Assembly (NCBI GenBank): GCA_963771705.1
Contig: CAVYUP010000009.1
Location: 1 to 64,000, forward strand
Length of the DNA: 64,000 bases
Direction: 5' to 3'
Source of the DNA: DATFVA01 sp963771705
GTDB taxonomy: Bacteria > Bacteroidota > Ignavibacteria > Ignavibacteriales > Ignavibacteriaceae
Shown here: one piece after another, positions 1 through 8,812 of the stretch
How positions within the stretch are numbered: position 1 is the first letter of the stretch
Layout: each line of letters starts with the position of its first letter
Notes under the pieces: generated by a model
Seen by the model: only the letters and a program-made list of their open reading frames with translations
Told to the model about the DNA's origin: nothing
Databases searched by the model: none
Translations under genes and position numbers: made by a program

Positions 1-201
1 ATTAATGAAAATCCCAACATTATATTCTGCAGGAACGTTATTATCTATTTTGACAAAGAGACGCAGGAAAACCTGATTAGAAAATTGCTGAATATTCTAA
101 CCCCCGGGGGCTATCTTTTTTTAGGTCATTCAGAAACCATTTTCAGAACAGACATACCAATCGTGCAGGTTGCTCCGAGCATATATAGAAAAACCGAATG
201 A
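1..201 (+). CDS. cheR: CheR-type chemotaxis methyltransferase, C-terminal end (5' truncated by window)
   Basis: This is the last 66 codons of a protein-glutamate methyltransferase that methylates chemoreceptors using S-adenosylmethionine. The frame is open from base 1 and ends with TGA at 199-201. The visible part contains FCRNVIIYFD, a hallmark of the CheR catalytic domain, followed by GGYLFLGHSE, the usual C-terminal motif. The stop overlaps the cheD start (ATGA), so the two are translationally coupled. A second, complete cheR lies at 3213. This one keeps the canonical Arg in FCRNV, whereas the second has Ala there. The N-terminal part is outside the window. Confidence 0.9.
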   Translation: MNENPNIIFCRNVIIYFDKETQENLIRKLLNILTPGGYLFLGHSETIFRTDIPIVQVAPSIYRKTE

Positions 202-728
202 CCCCTTCAAAATTACCGGTTATTCATCTCATGCCCGGTGAATTCCGCCTGAGCAGGAATCCGGAAATTATAATTACCATACTTGGATCCTGTGTTGCAT
301 TAATAATGTATGACACTGTGACGGAAGTCTGCGCTATAGCCCATTGTGTTCTGCCAGAATCTTCCTTCGGTGAAGGCGGGGAAGAAAATAACGCATTTAA
401 ATATGTGGATTCATCGTTCATAAGGATGATGGAAATCTTCCAACGTATGGGGATACCTCCGGAAAGAATAGTTATGAAACTATTCGGAGGAGCCGAACAG
501 GTAATAAACCACGCAAAAGGGCGAGAATCTGTAGGATTAAAAAATATAAAGAAAGTCCTTGAATTAGCCGGTTTGAAGAGTATAAGGGTGGCTTCCAGCG
601 ATGTGGGCGGGAATATAGGTAGAAAAATTTATCTATTGTCAAACACAGGTGAAGTTCTTTTAACCAGGCTTAAGAAAACAAAATTAAAACAATTCCAATA
701 TGAAAAAGATAAAAGTTTTAATAGTTGA
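198..728 (+). CDS. cheD: CheD chemoreceptor glutamine deamidase
   Basis: CheD deamidates specific glutamines on chemoreceptors and in some species modulates CheC. The 176-residue length is usual. LGSCVA with the nucleophile Cys32, the AHCVLP motif with His49, a YVD segment and KLFGGA are all family signatures. The ATG overlaps the stop of the preceding cheR, and the 3' end overlaps cheB by 29 bases. The C-terminal tail is lysine rich. No cheC is seen in this window; the cluster has CheZ as its CheY phosphatase instead, so CheD here probably acts mainly as a receptor deamidase (inference). Confidence 0.93.
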   Translation: MTPSKLPVIHLMPGEFRLSRNPEIIITILGSCVALIMYDTVTEVCAIAHCVLPESSFGEGGEENNAFKYVDSSFIRMMEIFQRMGIPPERIVMKLFGGAEQVINHAKGRESVGLKNIKKVLELAGLKSIRVASSDVGGNIGRKIYLLSNTGEVLLTRLKKTKLKQFQYEKDKSFNS

Positions 729-1761
729 CGATTCGGCGCTGGTGCGTCAGTCGCTGCAGGAAATTCTTTCCGAGGATCCGATGATAGAAATCACCGGTAC
801 GGCTGCCGATCCTTATGCCGCGGCAAAAAAAATAAGCGAGCAGGTACCGGATGTTATAACGCTTGATGTTGAAATGCCGCGTATGGATGGTATCACCTTT
901 CTCCAGAAAATAATGGCTCAGCACCCCATACCTGTAGTAATTTGTTCAACTCTAACCGGGGAAGGATCGGCTACCGCCTTAAGGGCGCTTGAACTCGGGG
1001 CTACAGAAATAATTACAAAACCAAAGCTCGGGACGAAGCAGTTCTTCGAGGAATCAAGAATAAGGTTTTGTGATATAATAAAAGCGGCAGCTTCTGTTAA
1101 TGTTAAAAAAATTTCTATAATCGATGTGCAGCCCAAATTGACCGCGGATGCTGTTATCGCAAAATCCACCAGTAAAGCTATGGTCCAGACTACAGAAAAA
1201 GTTGTTGTAGTTGGTGCCTCTACAGGAGGGACAGAAGCATTAAGGATTTTCCTTGAAGCATTTCCGCCAGACTCCCCCGGAATTGTAATTGTTCAGCATA
1301 TGCCTGAAAATTTTACCTCTGCCTTTGCCAGAAGGCTGGATGGATTATGCAGCATAACAGTAAAGGAAGCCATGGACGGAGACTCAGTACTACGGGGAAG
1401 GGCTTTAATTGCGCCAGGCAACCGACATATGTTATTAAAAAGAAGCGGGGCCAGGTATTTTGTTGAGATAAAAGACGGTCCTCTGGTCAGCCGCCACAGA
1501 CCTTCGGTAGATGTTTTGTTCAGATCTGCGGCGCGTTACGCGGGAAAGAACGCTGTCGGGGTAATTATGACAGGGATGGGTGACGATGGTGCTAAAGGAA
1601 TGCTGGAAATGAAAGAAGCAGGGGCTTACACAATTGCCCAGGATGAAAAATCGTGCGTTGTTTTCGGGATGCCGCAGGAGGCCATCAAAACGGGAGGAGT
1701 AGACAGGGTTCTTCCACTTGAGGCAATTGCAATGCAGGTATTAAGGGAAACGAACAGATAA
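700..1761 (+). CDS. cheB: CheB protein-glutamate methylesterase (first copy)
   Basis: CheB is a response-regulator methylesterase that removes receptor methyl groups when phosphorylated by CheA, giving adaptation. An N-terminal receiver domain (residues 3-120) has the acidic pocket VDDS and phospho-acceptor Asp56 in LDVEMPRMDG. A linker of about 45 residues leads to the esterase domain. Its catalytic triad is visible: Ser174 in GASTGG, His200 in QHMPENFT and Asp296 in GMGDDG. The length of 353 residues is typical. It overlaps cheD by 29 bases. A paralogue with the same layout is at 7411. The cheR-cheD-cheB grouping suggests one complete receptor-modification set. Confidence 0.95.
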   Translation: MKKIKVLIVDDSALVRQSLQEILSEDPMIEITGTAADPYAAAKKISEQVPDVITLDVEMPRMDGITFLQKIMAQHPIPVVICSTLTGEGSATALRALELGATEIITKPKLGTKQFFEESRIRFCDIIKAAASVNVKKISIIDVQPKLTADAVIAKSTSKAMVQTTEKVVVVGASTGGTEALRIFLEAFPPDSPGIVIVQHMPENFTSAFARRLDGLCSITVKEAMDGDSVLRGRALIAPGNRHMLLKRSGARYFVEIKDGPLVSRHRPSVDVLFRSAARYAGKNAVGVIMTGMGDDGAKGMLEMKEAGAYTIAQDEKSCVVFGMPQEAIKTGGVDRVLPLEAIAMQVLRETNR

Positions 1762-1777
1762 AAATTGTATTACAAAT

Positions 1778-1804
1778 TAAATAATGGGTTAAAATTTACG
1801 ATAA
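1778..1804 (+). promoter_or_regulatory. Candidate sigma-28 promoter before the HEAT-repeat gene
   Basis: TAAATAAT at 1778-1785, an 11-base spacer and TACGATAA at 1797-1804 match the flagellar sigma consensus TAAAGTTT-N11-GCCGATAA at 11 of 16 positions with exact spacing. It sits in the 74-base gap after cheB. The surroundings are AT rich, so chance matching is possible. The strong site at 48518 has the same TAAA and CGATAA cores. Confidence 0.35.
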
Positions 1805-1835
1805 TATCAAAGAGTGATGAAAATTAATATTTTCA

Positions 1836-3212
1836 ATGGAAACCAATTTGAATGAATTAGTGAATACAGGCGAGCCATCGGAGAAGATTGATATTATAGA
1901 ATCATTTTCCGGAGCCACGCTTTCAGACGAGCAGCTGGATTTTATTTTTCAATTGATCGCTGAAGATGATAAAGGGTTAAGAAATTCTATATCATATCTT
2001 CTGATATTCAATGATACTCCCTTAATTCCTTTTAAACTTGCGCCGCTAATCTCATCAAAAGATATCTCTATTAGAAATTTTGTAGGGGAGATTTTAGTAA
2101 AGAAGGGGGAATGTTCTGTAAAACCCCTGCTGGATTATATAGATTCAGTTAATGATGACGCAAAGAAGTTTATTATTGACATGCTCGGACTAATAGGAGG
2201 TATAACAGCTTCATCAAAAATCATTAAAATCCTCAATACGAATGAAAATGAAAACATAATACTTGCATGTATAGAAGCTCTGGGAAATATAAAAGCTGAA
2301 GTATCTATACCTAACCTGATATCTCTATATGCCGCCAATGATTTATACAAACCTACAATAGTGGAAGCACTCGGAAAAATAGGTTCTGCAGAAGCCTTAA
2401 GTTTTATTCTATCCAGATACGAGGAAGAGGATGAGCTTACGAGGTTTGCAATTATTGAAACCACAGGCTTAATAGGGGATGAGGAAGCATTCTTCTTTCT
2501 GCTGGCCGAATTAAATGATTCAAAAGGAATACTAATCTGGCCGATCATCAAAGCTATCTACAATCTCAAGGAGAAGTTCTCATTTGATATACCGTTCGAT
2601 GAAAGGATGCGTAGCTCAATTCTTCAAATAATTTTCGAGGCTGATAATGAGTACAGAAAGATAGCCGCAGAGATGCTTTCAGTTTTTAATGATAAAGAAA
2701 TTATCTCTGTATATCTGAAACTACTGGGAGAGGATTTTGAGACAGATGAAATTATTATTTCTAAAGTTAAAGAAAATCCCCGCATATTCTTTGAGCTTGT
2801 AGGCCGCCTACTGAAAGACAGAGGAGATAATATCAAAGCATTGTTAAATCTTTTAAAAGATGTTTTAGATTCATGCTTTCGTGAGATTTCTCAAATGTTG
2901 TCTTCGCTCCAGTTAAGAGATATAATAGATTCGCTCTCAGGACTAATCAGCGATTATGATGAAGAGGTGAGGATTCTGGCATTTGAACTTCTTTTCCGGT
3001 TCGATATTAGCACAGCAATTTTATTCGCAGATGATCTATGTGAAGATACGAATTACTGGAACAGGCTGCGAATTATTGAAATTATCGAGAATACTGAACT
3101 TCCTGAAGTACCGGAAATTCTAAGTAAACTTTCTAAAGATCCTGAGGAAATGATAAGGGACAGGGCAGTTTTCAGCCTATCTAACAGAATTATTAATAAG
3201 ACATACGAATAA
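1836..3212 (+). CDS. HEAT-repeat scaffold-like protein in chemotaxis cluster
   Basis: This 458-residue protein is built almost entirely of repeated alpha-helical hairpins. Recurrent segments such as IIEALGNIK-, IVEALGKIG- and IIETTGLIGDEEA-like units recur every 30-35 residues, as in HEAT/PBS-lyase repeats. There is no signal peptide, membrane segment or enzymatic motif, and it is acidic. HEAT repeats usually bind other proteins, so it may act as an adaptor for chemosensory components (inference). Its stop abuts the start of the second cheR (TAA then ATG), indicating co-translation. It follows a 74-base gap that may hold a promoter. There is no recognisable Shine-Dalgarno sequence. The exact partner cannot be read from sequence. 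Confidence 0.8.
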   Translation: METNLNELVNTGEPSEKIDIIESFSGATLSDEQLDFIFQLIAEDDKGLRNSISYLLIFNDTPLIPFKLAPLISSKDISIRNFVGEILVKKGECSVKPLLDYIDSVNDDAKKFIIDMLGLIGGITASSKIIKILNTNENENIILACIEALGNIKAEVSIPNLISLYAANDLYKPTIVEALGKIGSAEALSFILSRYEEEDELTRFAIIETTGLIGDEEAFFFLLAELNDSKGILIWPIIKAIYNLKEKFSFDIPFDERMRSSILQIIFEADNEYRKIAAEMLSVFNDKEIISVYLKLLGEDFETDEIIISKVKENPRIFFELVGRLLKDRGDNIKALLNLLKDVLDSCFREISQMLSSLQLRDIIDSLSGLISDYDEEVRILAFELLFRFDISTAILFADDLCEDTNYWNRLRIIEIIENTELPEVPEILSKLSKDPEEMIRDRAVFSLSNRIINKTYE

Positions 3213-4106
3213 ATGATGCATAATATCAACACGGCATTCTCCTTTACTTCACTGAAGCAAAATATGGATAGGCCGAAAATGTCGGGAGAATCTTTTGGAA
3301 GATGGAGAAGTTATATCTACGAGAGCTGCGGAATTTACTTTCAGGATAACAAAAAATATCTCCTTGAAAGCAGGCTTCTAAAAAGACTGGATTTCCATGG
3401 ATTGAGTTCTTACGATGAATATCTTAAGTATCTACAGTATGATTCAGCCGGCAGAAACGAAAAGATTTATTTATTCGATGCAATAACGATTAATGAAACC
3501 TTTTTCTTCCGTAACCAGCCTCAGCTTGATGCCCTTGTAGGAACGATTTTACCGGAAATAATTAAGTCTAAAACTTCCAGAGGGGGCAAAAAAATAAAGA
3601 TCTGGAGCGCCGCTTCATCATCCGGTGAAGAGGCCTATTCTGTTGCCATAGCGATAGATGATCTCATTTCTCATAAATATCCCGGAATCGATTATGAGAT
3701 AACAGGAACAGATATCAGTGAATCAGTAATAAAAACCGCCCGCAGCGGGGTGTATAAAACTTATTCAATGAGAAACACAGCCCCATATTACTTAAAAAAA
3801 TATTTCAAAATAGGAGCTTCGGGTTACGAAATTGAACCAAGAATAAAGGACAAGGTGAACTTCAGAGTACTTAATCTTTATAACGATATGGAAATGAAGG
3901 CCATGTTCAATTATGATGTTATTTTCTGTGCAAACGTACTTATTTATTTCGACTTGAAATCAAAAATTAAAGTTGTGAATCATCTTTACAACTCTCTGAA
4001 TAAAGGTGGTTATTTATTTATCGGCTATTCGGAAACTTTACACAATATCTCTCAGGCCTTCAAAATTATAAGTTTCCCCAAAACCATAGGGTATAAGAAA
4101 GAGTAA
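3213..4106 (+). CDS. cheR: CheR chemotaxis methyltransferase (second copy)
   Basis: This is a complete 297-residue CheR. An N-terminal helical domain (about 25-105) contains INETFFFR, and the Rossmann-like SAM-binding domain follows. SAASSSGEEAYS (132-143) is the SAM-binding loop, TDIS (166-169) the acidic loop, and FCANVLIYFD the conserved strand near residue 250. The last motif has Ala in place of the usual Arg of FCRN. The start directly follows the HEAT gene's stop. A second Met codon follows at once. The 3' end overlaps the next gene by one base (TAATG). Having two cheR genes within 4 kb suggests two receptor-modification branches or a recent duplication with divergence. Confidence 0.93.
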   Translation: MMHNINTAFSFTSLKQNMDRPKMSGESFGRWRSYIYESCGIYFQDNKKYLLESRLLKRLDFHGLSSYDEYLKYLQYDSAGRNEKIYLFDAITINETFFFRNQPQLDALVGTILPEIIKSKTSRGGKKIKIWSAASSSGEEAYSVAIAIDDLISHKYPGIDYEITGTDISESVIKTARSGVYKTYSMRNTAPYYLKKYFKIGASGYEIEPRIKDKVNFRVLNLYNDMEMKAMFNYDVIFCANVLIYFDLKSKIKVVNHLYNSLNKGGYLFIGYSETLHNISQAFKIISFPKTIGYKKE

Positions 4107-4471
4107 TGAAAAAAGTAATATTAATTGCAGAAGATTCTCCTACTATCAGAAAGTTTATTTCTTTTTCTCTTGCCGCAAAAGGATTTGAAATCATATCAGC
4201 TGCGGACGGGATGGAGGCCCTGGAACAACTTCCGAAAGAAAATATTAACCTAATTATCACTGATTTGAATATGCCCAATATAAATGGGTTTGAGCTTATA
4301 AAAAGCATCAGGAGCAATGATGAGCTGAAGGATGTTCCAATTATCATCCTTTCCTCACTTACCAGCCGGGAAGAAATAGAAAAAGGTATTTCATGCGGGG
4401 CTAATTCATATCTTCTGAAACCATTTGATCCCAAAAGAATAATTTACGAAGTATCTAAATATCTTAATTAA
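4106..4471 (+). CDS. Single-domain response regulator (CheY-like)
   Basis: A 121-residue stand-alone receiver domain. The acidic pair is in IAEDS (Glu9-Asp10), the phospho-acceptor is Asp53 in ITDLNMPNINGFEL, and the conserved lysine is Lys105 in LLKPFD. The switch region has SSLTS where CheY has a Thr/Ser. There is no output domain. It is coupled to the upstream cheR by TAATG and lies 9 bases before the more canonical cheY. It may be a second CheY, a phosphate sink for CheA, or a regulator of a partner such as the HEAT protein; these cannot be separated by sequence. Confidence 0.88.
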   Translation: MKKVILIAEDSPTIRKFISFSLAAKGFEIISAADGMEALEQLPKENINLIITDLNMPNINGFELIKSIRSNDELKDVPIIILSSLTSREEIEKGISCGANSYLLKPFDPKRIIYEVSKYLN

Positions 4472-4480
4472 GGTGAACCA

Positions 4481-4858
4481 ATGTCTTTAAAATTTTTAAT
4501 TGTAGATGACTCAGTTACAATGAGAAGGATTGTGGCTAACTCTCTTAAAAATCTCGGCTACAGTAATTTCGTGGAAGCAAATGACGGCAGGGAAGCGCTG
4601 GAGAAGTTATCCGGAGATCAGGAAATAAATTTTGTTATAACCGACTGGAATATGCCCATATTATCGGGACTTGAACTTGTAAAATCGATACGTGGGAATG
4701 AGAAACTTGGGAGTATCCCAGTGCTGATGGTAACTACACGTGGAATAAAGGAGGACATAGTAGAAGCTCTCCAGGCCAAGGTAAGCAACTATATTGTCAA
4801 GCCTTTTACACCTCATATATTGAAAGAAAAAATCGATCAAATTTTAGCAATTGCATGA
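4481..4858 (+). CDS. cheY: CheY chemotaxis response regulator
   Basis: CheY carries the phosphoryl signal from CheA to the flagellar switch protein FliM. The 125 residues show Asp9-Asp10 in VDDS, phospho-acceptor Asp55 in TDWNMP (the classic CheY signature), Thr85/Thr86 in the switch loop, Tyr104 and Lys107 in YIVKPF. It is immediately followed by cheZ, whose ATG overlaps its TGA. That arrangement and the TDWNMP motif make it the likely motor-binding CheY, as opposed to the divergent receiver just upstream. AGGTGAACC precedes the ATG as a modest ribosome-binding site. Confidence 0.93.
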   Translation: MSLKFLIVDDSVTMRRIVANSLKNLGYSNFVEANDGREALEKLSGDQEINFVITDWNMPILSGLELVKSIRGNEKLGSIPVLMVTTRGIKEDIVEALQAKVSNYIVKPFTPHILKEKIDQILAIA

Positions 4859-5625
4859 CCAGGATAAATATGACTCAAACAGAAAATATTACGGAATTGT
4901 TTAACAGACTTAATGAACTTAAATCCATGTTCAGGTACGGTCAGAAATTGATTCCTATTATACAAAGCCTGCTCGATTTTATGCAGGAAATTGCTCCCAT
5001 GCTGGAAAATATAAACCAGTCTATAGTTGACAGCACAAACAAAATACCAAAGGCAACAACCCAGATAGATAAAGTTACAAATGCTACAGAGCTGGCGACA
5101 ACTGAAATCCTTGATCTGATTGATCTTATTGTAAGTGAAGTAACAGATATTGAATCTTCAGCTCTGAACATTATCAATAAGTCATCCAAAGGAAATGAGT
5201 TGTTAGATATGCTCGAAAAATTCCACCTGCCCGTTGAAGCTATGGATATAATCAGAGGTTATGTAGAGATGAAGGTGATAACTTCTTCTGCGGAAAATAT
5301 TAAAATCTTATGCGGTCTTGTGCTGCAGAATTCAACCAATATAACCCTGTCACTGCAGGTGCAGGATATTACCTCCCAGCAGCTGGCAGCTGTGCATCAC
5401 CTTATTTCTTCGGTAAAAGAAAAATTAGTGCCCCTTGTACAAAACCTTGAGGAAACAAATTCAAGTGAGTTCGACTCTTCGGGGATATTAGTTCCCGAGG
5501 GATCATCATTTGATCCTAATGCGAGCTACTCGAGGACGGATGACAGACAAGAAATAGCCGACGCAATCGTAAATAACAAGAACCAGCAAGCTTCTCAGGA
5601 CGAAATAGACAGATTATTCTCATAA
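4855..5625 (+). CDS. cheZ: CheZ phosphatase of CheY-P
   Basis: CheZ accelerates CheY-P dephosphorylation. The 256-residue protein is predicted largely alpha-helical. The catalytic segment QDITSQ contains Asp171 and Gln175, matching the family pair Asp143/Gln147 with identical spacing. After an acidic flexible linker the last 15 residues read ASQDEIDRLFS, like the CheZ C-terminal CheY-binding peptide and the N-terminus of FliM. The ATG overlaps the cheY stop. CheZ is best known from Proteobacteria, so its presence next to CheD is of interest. A later Met at residue 6 is an alternative start. Confidence 0.88.
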   Translation: MTRINMTQTENITELFNRLNELKSMFRYGQKLIPIIQSLLDFMQEIAPMLENINQSIVDSTNKIPKATTQIDKVTNATELATTEILDLIDLIVSEVTDIESSALNIINKSSKGNELLDMLEKFHLPVEAMDIIRGYVEMKVITSSAENIKILCGLVLQNSTNITLSLQVQDITSQQLAAVHHLISSVKEKLVPLVQNLEETNSSEFDSSGILVPEGSSFDPNASYSRTDDRQEIADAIVNNKNQQASQDEIDRLFS

Positions 5626-5629
5626 AAAG

Positions 5630-7414
5630 ATGGAAGAAACAAACACATACGCTTTATTAAGAGATCCGGAAATGAAAGAAATTCTGGACAGCTTCTTAAT
5701 TGAAACTAAAGAGATTCTTGACAACCTTGATCTTGATCTGATAACGATGGAAAGCAAACCTGACGACAATGAATTATTAAATCAGGTATTCAGATCTTTT
5801 CATACAATTAAAGGCACCTCAGGGTTTTTAGGACTGGAGAAACTGACAACTGTGACTCACAGGTGCGAAGATATCCTGAATAAGTTAAGGAAAGGCGAAG
5901 TAAGGGGAAATCAGCGGATTATGGATTCTATTCTGCTTGCCTATGATAAAATAAAAGAATTGCTCGGCTGTATTGAAAACGAACTTAATGAAAATGTTGA
6001 TACTGAAAGCGTGATCAAACAACTGGAAGCTACCATTAACAGTCTGGAAGGTGATACAACTGAATCCACAACCACCGAAGAAGAAGCAGCAGGTCAAACC
6101 AGGATACCAGAAGAAGAAAAAACCTTTGCCGAATTAACGGACAATAGGGAGAATAAGGATTATAATGAAACCGGAAAAGCGGATGAAGTACTTCCGGAAG
6201 CAGTAAAAGAAACTAAAAAACAGGCAGATAATACTATCCGCGTGGATATTGAAAGGCTTGATGAATTATTAAATATTGCCTCAGAGCTTGTTCTCGGAAG
6301 AAACCGTCTTACACAAGTAAATACAGAGTTTTCATTAGAATATGAAGGGACAAAAATCTCCCGCGATCTTGCCGAAGCTGCCCGTCAGATAGATTTAATG
6401 ACGAATGAGCTCCAGTTAATTGTAATGAAGACCCGAATGGTAAAAATAGGAAAGGTTTTCAACCGTTTCCCAAGGGTTGTACGGGACCTTGCAAACGATT
6501 CAGGTAAAAAAGTAAGACTTATTCTGAATGGAGAAGAAACAGAGCTTGATAAAACCTTAATAGAAGAGATTAATGATCCTCTGGTTCACCTTATCAGAAA
6601 TTCCATTGATCATGGGATTGAGAATCCCGAAATAAGGAAAAAAGCAGGGAAAGATGAAACCGGAACCATAAACCTATCAGCGCTCCATGAAGGAAACCAT
6701 ATAATTATTATCATTGAGGATGATGGTAAAGGAATTGATCCCGAGATTGTTAAGGACAAGGCAGTTTTAAAAGGTTTAATTACACGGGAGAAAGCGGGAG
6801 AATTATCTATAAATGATGCGTATAACCTGATATTTTTACCCGGATTTTCCACGGCTGAAAAAGTGACTAATATTTCAGGACGCGGCGTTGGAATGGACGT
6901 TGTTAAGACGAATGTTACAAGACTTAGAGGCTTGATAAAAATAGATTCAGAAACTGGAAAAGGGACAAAGATAATTATTAAACTTCCATTAACTCTAGCC
7001 ATCATTCCCGGAATGATTGTGAAAGTGAGAGAAGATCATTTTGTGATTCCATTGAACTCTGTACTCGAGGTAGTAAGGGTCCATTATGAAAACATTACCT
7101 CAATAAATCAGCATGAAGTGATTCGGATGAGAGATAAAATTATTCCCCTTATTGACGTAGGTGAATTCACACGCCTCTACAACAAGGATGATAATAAAGA
7201 CAAAGTATGGCAGTATGTTGTAATTGTGGGTATAGCTGAGAAAATAATAGGGATAAAGGTTGACAAACTTATAGGGCAGAAAGAAATTGTTATAAAATCA
7301 CTTGGAAATTATCTTGGTAATATTGAGGGTATAGCAGGCTCCACAATAATGGGAGATGGAACAGTAATCATGATCCTTGATCTAGGTGAATTAATATCCA
7401 GATTGGACAAATGA
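5630..7414 (+). CDS. cheA: CheA chemotaxis histidine kinase (no evident P2 domain)
   Basis: CheA is the receptor-coupled histidine kinase of chemotaxis. The P1 Hpt domain (about 14-115) has phospho-acceptor His58 in SFHTIKGTSGF. Residues 140-203 are an acidic, low-complexity linker where a CheY-binding P2 domain would usually lie; I see none. P3 dimerisation starts near 204 (IRVDIERLDELLN). P4 ATPase has the N-box HLIRNSIDHG (320-329), G1 EDDGKGI (363-369) and G2 GRGVGMD (417-423). P5, the CheW-like regulatory domain, covers about 456-594. At 594 residues it is somewhat short, consistent with P2 loss. The stop overlaps cheB. Confidence 0.95.
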   Translation: MEETNTYALLRDPEMKEILDSFLIETKEILDNLDLDLITMESKPDDNELLNQVFRSFHTIKGTSGFLGLEKLTTVTHRCEDILNKLRKGEVRGNQRIMDSILLAYDKIKELLGCIENELNENVDTESVIKQLEATINSLEGDTTESTTTEEEAAGQTRIPEEEKTFAELTDNRENKDYNETGKADEVLPEAVKETKKQADNTIRVDIERLDELLNIASELVLGRNRLTQVNTEFSLEYEGTKISRDLAEAARQIDLMTNELQLIVMKTRMVKIGKVFNRFPRVVRDLANDSGKKVRLILNGEETELDKTLIEEINDPLVHLIRNSIDHGIENPEIRKKAGKDETGTINLSALHEGNHIIIIIEDDGKGIDPEIVKDKAVLKGLITREKAGELSINDAYNLIFLPGFSTAEKVTNISGRGVGMDVVKTNVTRLRGLIKIDSETGKGTKIIIKLPLTLAIIPGMIVKVREDHFVIPLNSVLEVVRVHYENITSINQHEVIRMRDKIIPLIDVGEFTRLYNKDDNKDKVWQYVVIVGIAEKIIGIKVDKLIGQKEIVIKSLGNYLGNIEGIAGSTIMGDGTVIMILDLGELISRLDK

Positions 7415-8478
7415 AACCAATAAATATTATTGTGGTAGATGATTCCGCTTTTATGCGCAAATCTATCTCTATAATGCTTGAAAGCGATGAGCAGATAAAA
7501 GTAATAGCAACTGCGAAGGACGGGGAAGAAGGTTTTAATTTAGTAAAACAATACCGGCCTGACCTGGTGACTATGGATATCGAAATGCCTAAAATGGACG
7601 GTATTACCGCCCTTCAGAAAATAATGAAGGAATGTCCTGTTCCCGTCCTAATGATAAGCTCATTAACAACCGAAGGTGCTGAGGCAACATTAAAAGCCCT
7701 TGAGTATGGTGCCGTAGATTTTATTCCCAAAGAGCTCTCTTATGTGAATATTAATATCATCAAGATAAAAGAGGAATTAATTAAGAAGATCAAGGAGATA
7801 ACAAGACACAATAACTTAAAACAGAGATTAAACGCATTAAAGTCGTTGAATCCCGCTTCAGAGAGACTTACTGACAAGAAGTATTTAAAGGAACTACCGG
7901 TAAACAATTATAGAGCTATAGCTCTCGGAATTTCTACCGGGGGGCCTCTCTCACTGCAGAAAATCCTTCCCCAAATCTCCGCCGCGATAAAATCTCCCTT
8001 CTTTATAGTACAGCACATGCCTCCCAAATTTACCAGGTCACTTGCAGAAAGACTGAACGGAATGTGCGGGCTGAAAGTTAAAGAAGCTGAAGACAAAGAG
8101 GATGTGCAGAAAGGTATTGTTTACATAGCACCTGGAGGATATCATATGACTCTGGTTAAAAGTTTGAACAATTCTTTCAGGATCGCTATTAATGAACAAC
8201 CTTCCAACACTCTTCACAGGCCTTCGGTTGATGTAATGATCAACTCGGTGATAGAAGCGTACGGCCGGAATACACTTGGCATAATTATGACTGGTATGGG
8301 GAAAGACGGCTTTGAGGCAATTAAAAAATTAAAGAGCCTCGGCGGGCATTGTATTGCCCAGAATGAGGAATCGTGTGTGGTATACGGGATGCCCAGAGCA
8401 GTAATAGAAGCGGGTCTTGCAGATGTAATCAGTCCGCTTGAAAAAATACCAGAAATAATTAATAATGCATTAAAATGA
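7411..8478 (+). CDS. cheB: CheB protein-glutamate methylesterase (second copy)
   Basis: A second full-length CheB of 355 residues. The receiver domain has VDDS and phospho-acceptor Asp56 in MDIEMPKMDG. The esterase triad is Ser175 in GISTGG, His202 in QHMPPKFT and Asp299 in GMGKDG. The linker is lysine rich. Its ATG overlaps the cheA TGA, so this copy is translated with CheA, whereas the first copy is with CheD. Both copies keep all catalytic residues, so neither is a pseudo-enzyme. The pair may serve different receptor sets or one may have a regulatory role (inference). Confidence 0.94.
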   Translation: MKPINIIVVDDSAFMRKSISIMLESDEQIKVIATAKDGEEGFNLVKQYRPDLVTMDIEMPKMDGITALQKIMKECPVPVLMISSLTTEGAEATLKALEYGAVDFIPKELSYVNINIIKIKEELIKKIKEITRHNNLKQRLNALKSLNPASERLTDKKYLKELPVNNYRAIALGISTGGPLSLQKILPQISAAIKSPFFIVQHMPPKFTRSLAERLNGMCGLKVKEAEDKEDVQKGIVYIAPGGYHMTLVKSLNNSFRIAINEQPSNTLHRPSVDVMINSVIEAYGRNTLGIIMTGMGKDGFEAIKKLKSLGGHCIAQNEESCVVYGMPRAVIEAGLADVISPLEKIPEIINNALK

Positions 8479-8717
8479 ACAATTTTGAAGAAGCTTTATT
8501 CAGGGAATTTGAATTAAGAGAAGATAATTCTCAAAAAAGGATAATAAAATCGTCCAAAGTGGATGTTAAAGGTAAAACAAAAATCAGTATTGAAGAAGAA
8601 AGCCAGCATGGAATTAAAATAGTGCTCAAGAAAGATGAGAATGACACTATCAAAGAAATAAAATTTGTTTGTTCCTGCGGTCAATCGAAATCAATAATAC
8701 TGGATTATTCTGAGTAA
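8475..8717 (+). CDS. Small hypothetical protein with CxC motif, coupled to cheB
   Basis: An 80-residue charged protein that I do not recognise. The N-terminal half is rich in Glu, Asp and Lys. The C-terminal half has strand-like stretches (GIKIVLKK, IKEIKFVCSCGQ) ending in a CSCGQ motif, which could be half a metal-binding knuckle, though no second Cys pair is present. The ATG overlaps the stop of the second cheB (ATGA), which strongly favours real translation. It is the last gene before the gap preceding flgB. Confidence 0.7.
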   Translation: MNNFEEALFREFELREDNSQKRIIKSSKVDVKGKTKISIEEESQHGIKIVLKKDENDTIKEIKFVCSCGQSKSIILDYSE

Positions 8718-8796
8718 TAATTTGCAAATGGTCAGCTTTAGCCAATTTCTCAAAACGGAAAAATAACTCAGCAAGTTTTTAAGGATTTTTAATGGG

Positions 8797-8812
8797 TGGC
8801 ACTTCATTTGAG
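8797..8812 (+). promoter_or_regulatory. Candidate sigma-54 promoter of the flgB operon
   Basis: TGGCAC at 8797-8802 and TTGAG at 8808-8812 fit the -24/-12 form TGGCAC-N5-TTGCW with exact GG-to-GC spacing, except that -12 reads GA instead of GC. Transcription would start near 8823, with the Shine-Dalgarno GGAGAA at 8831 and flgB ATG at 8840. It lies in the gap after the chemotaxis genes. A similar element precedes fliL. Confidence 0.45.
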
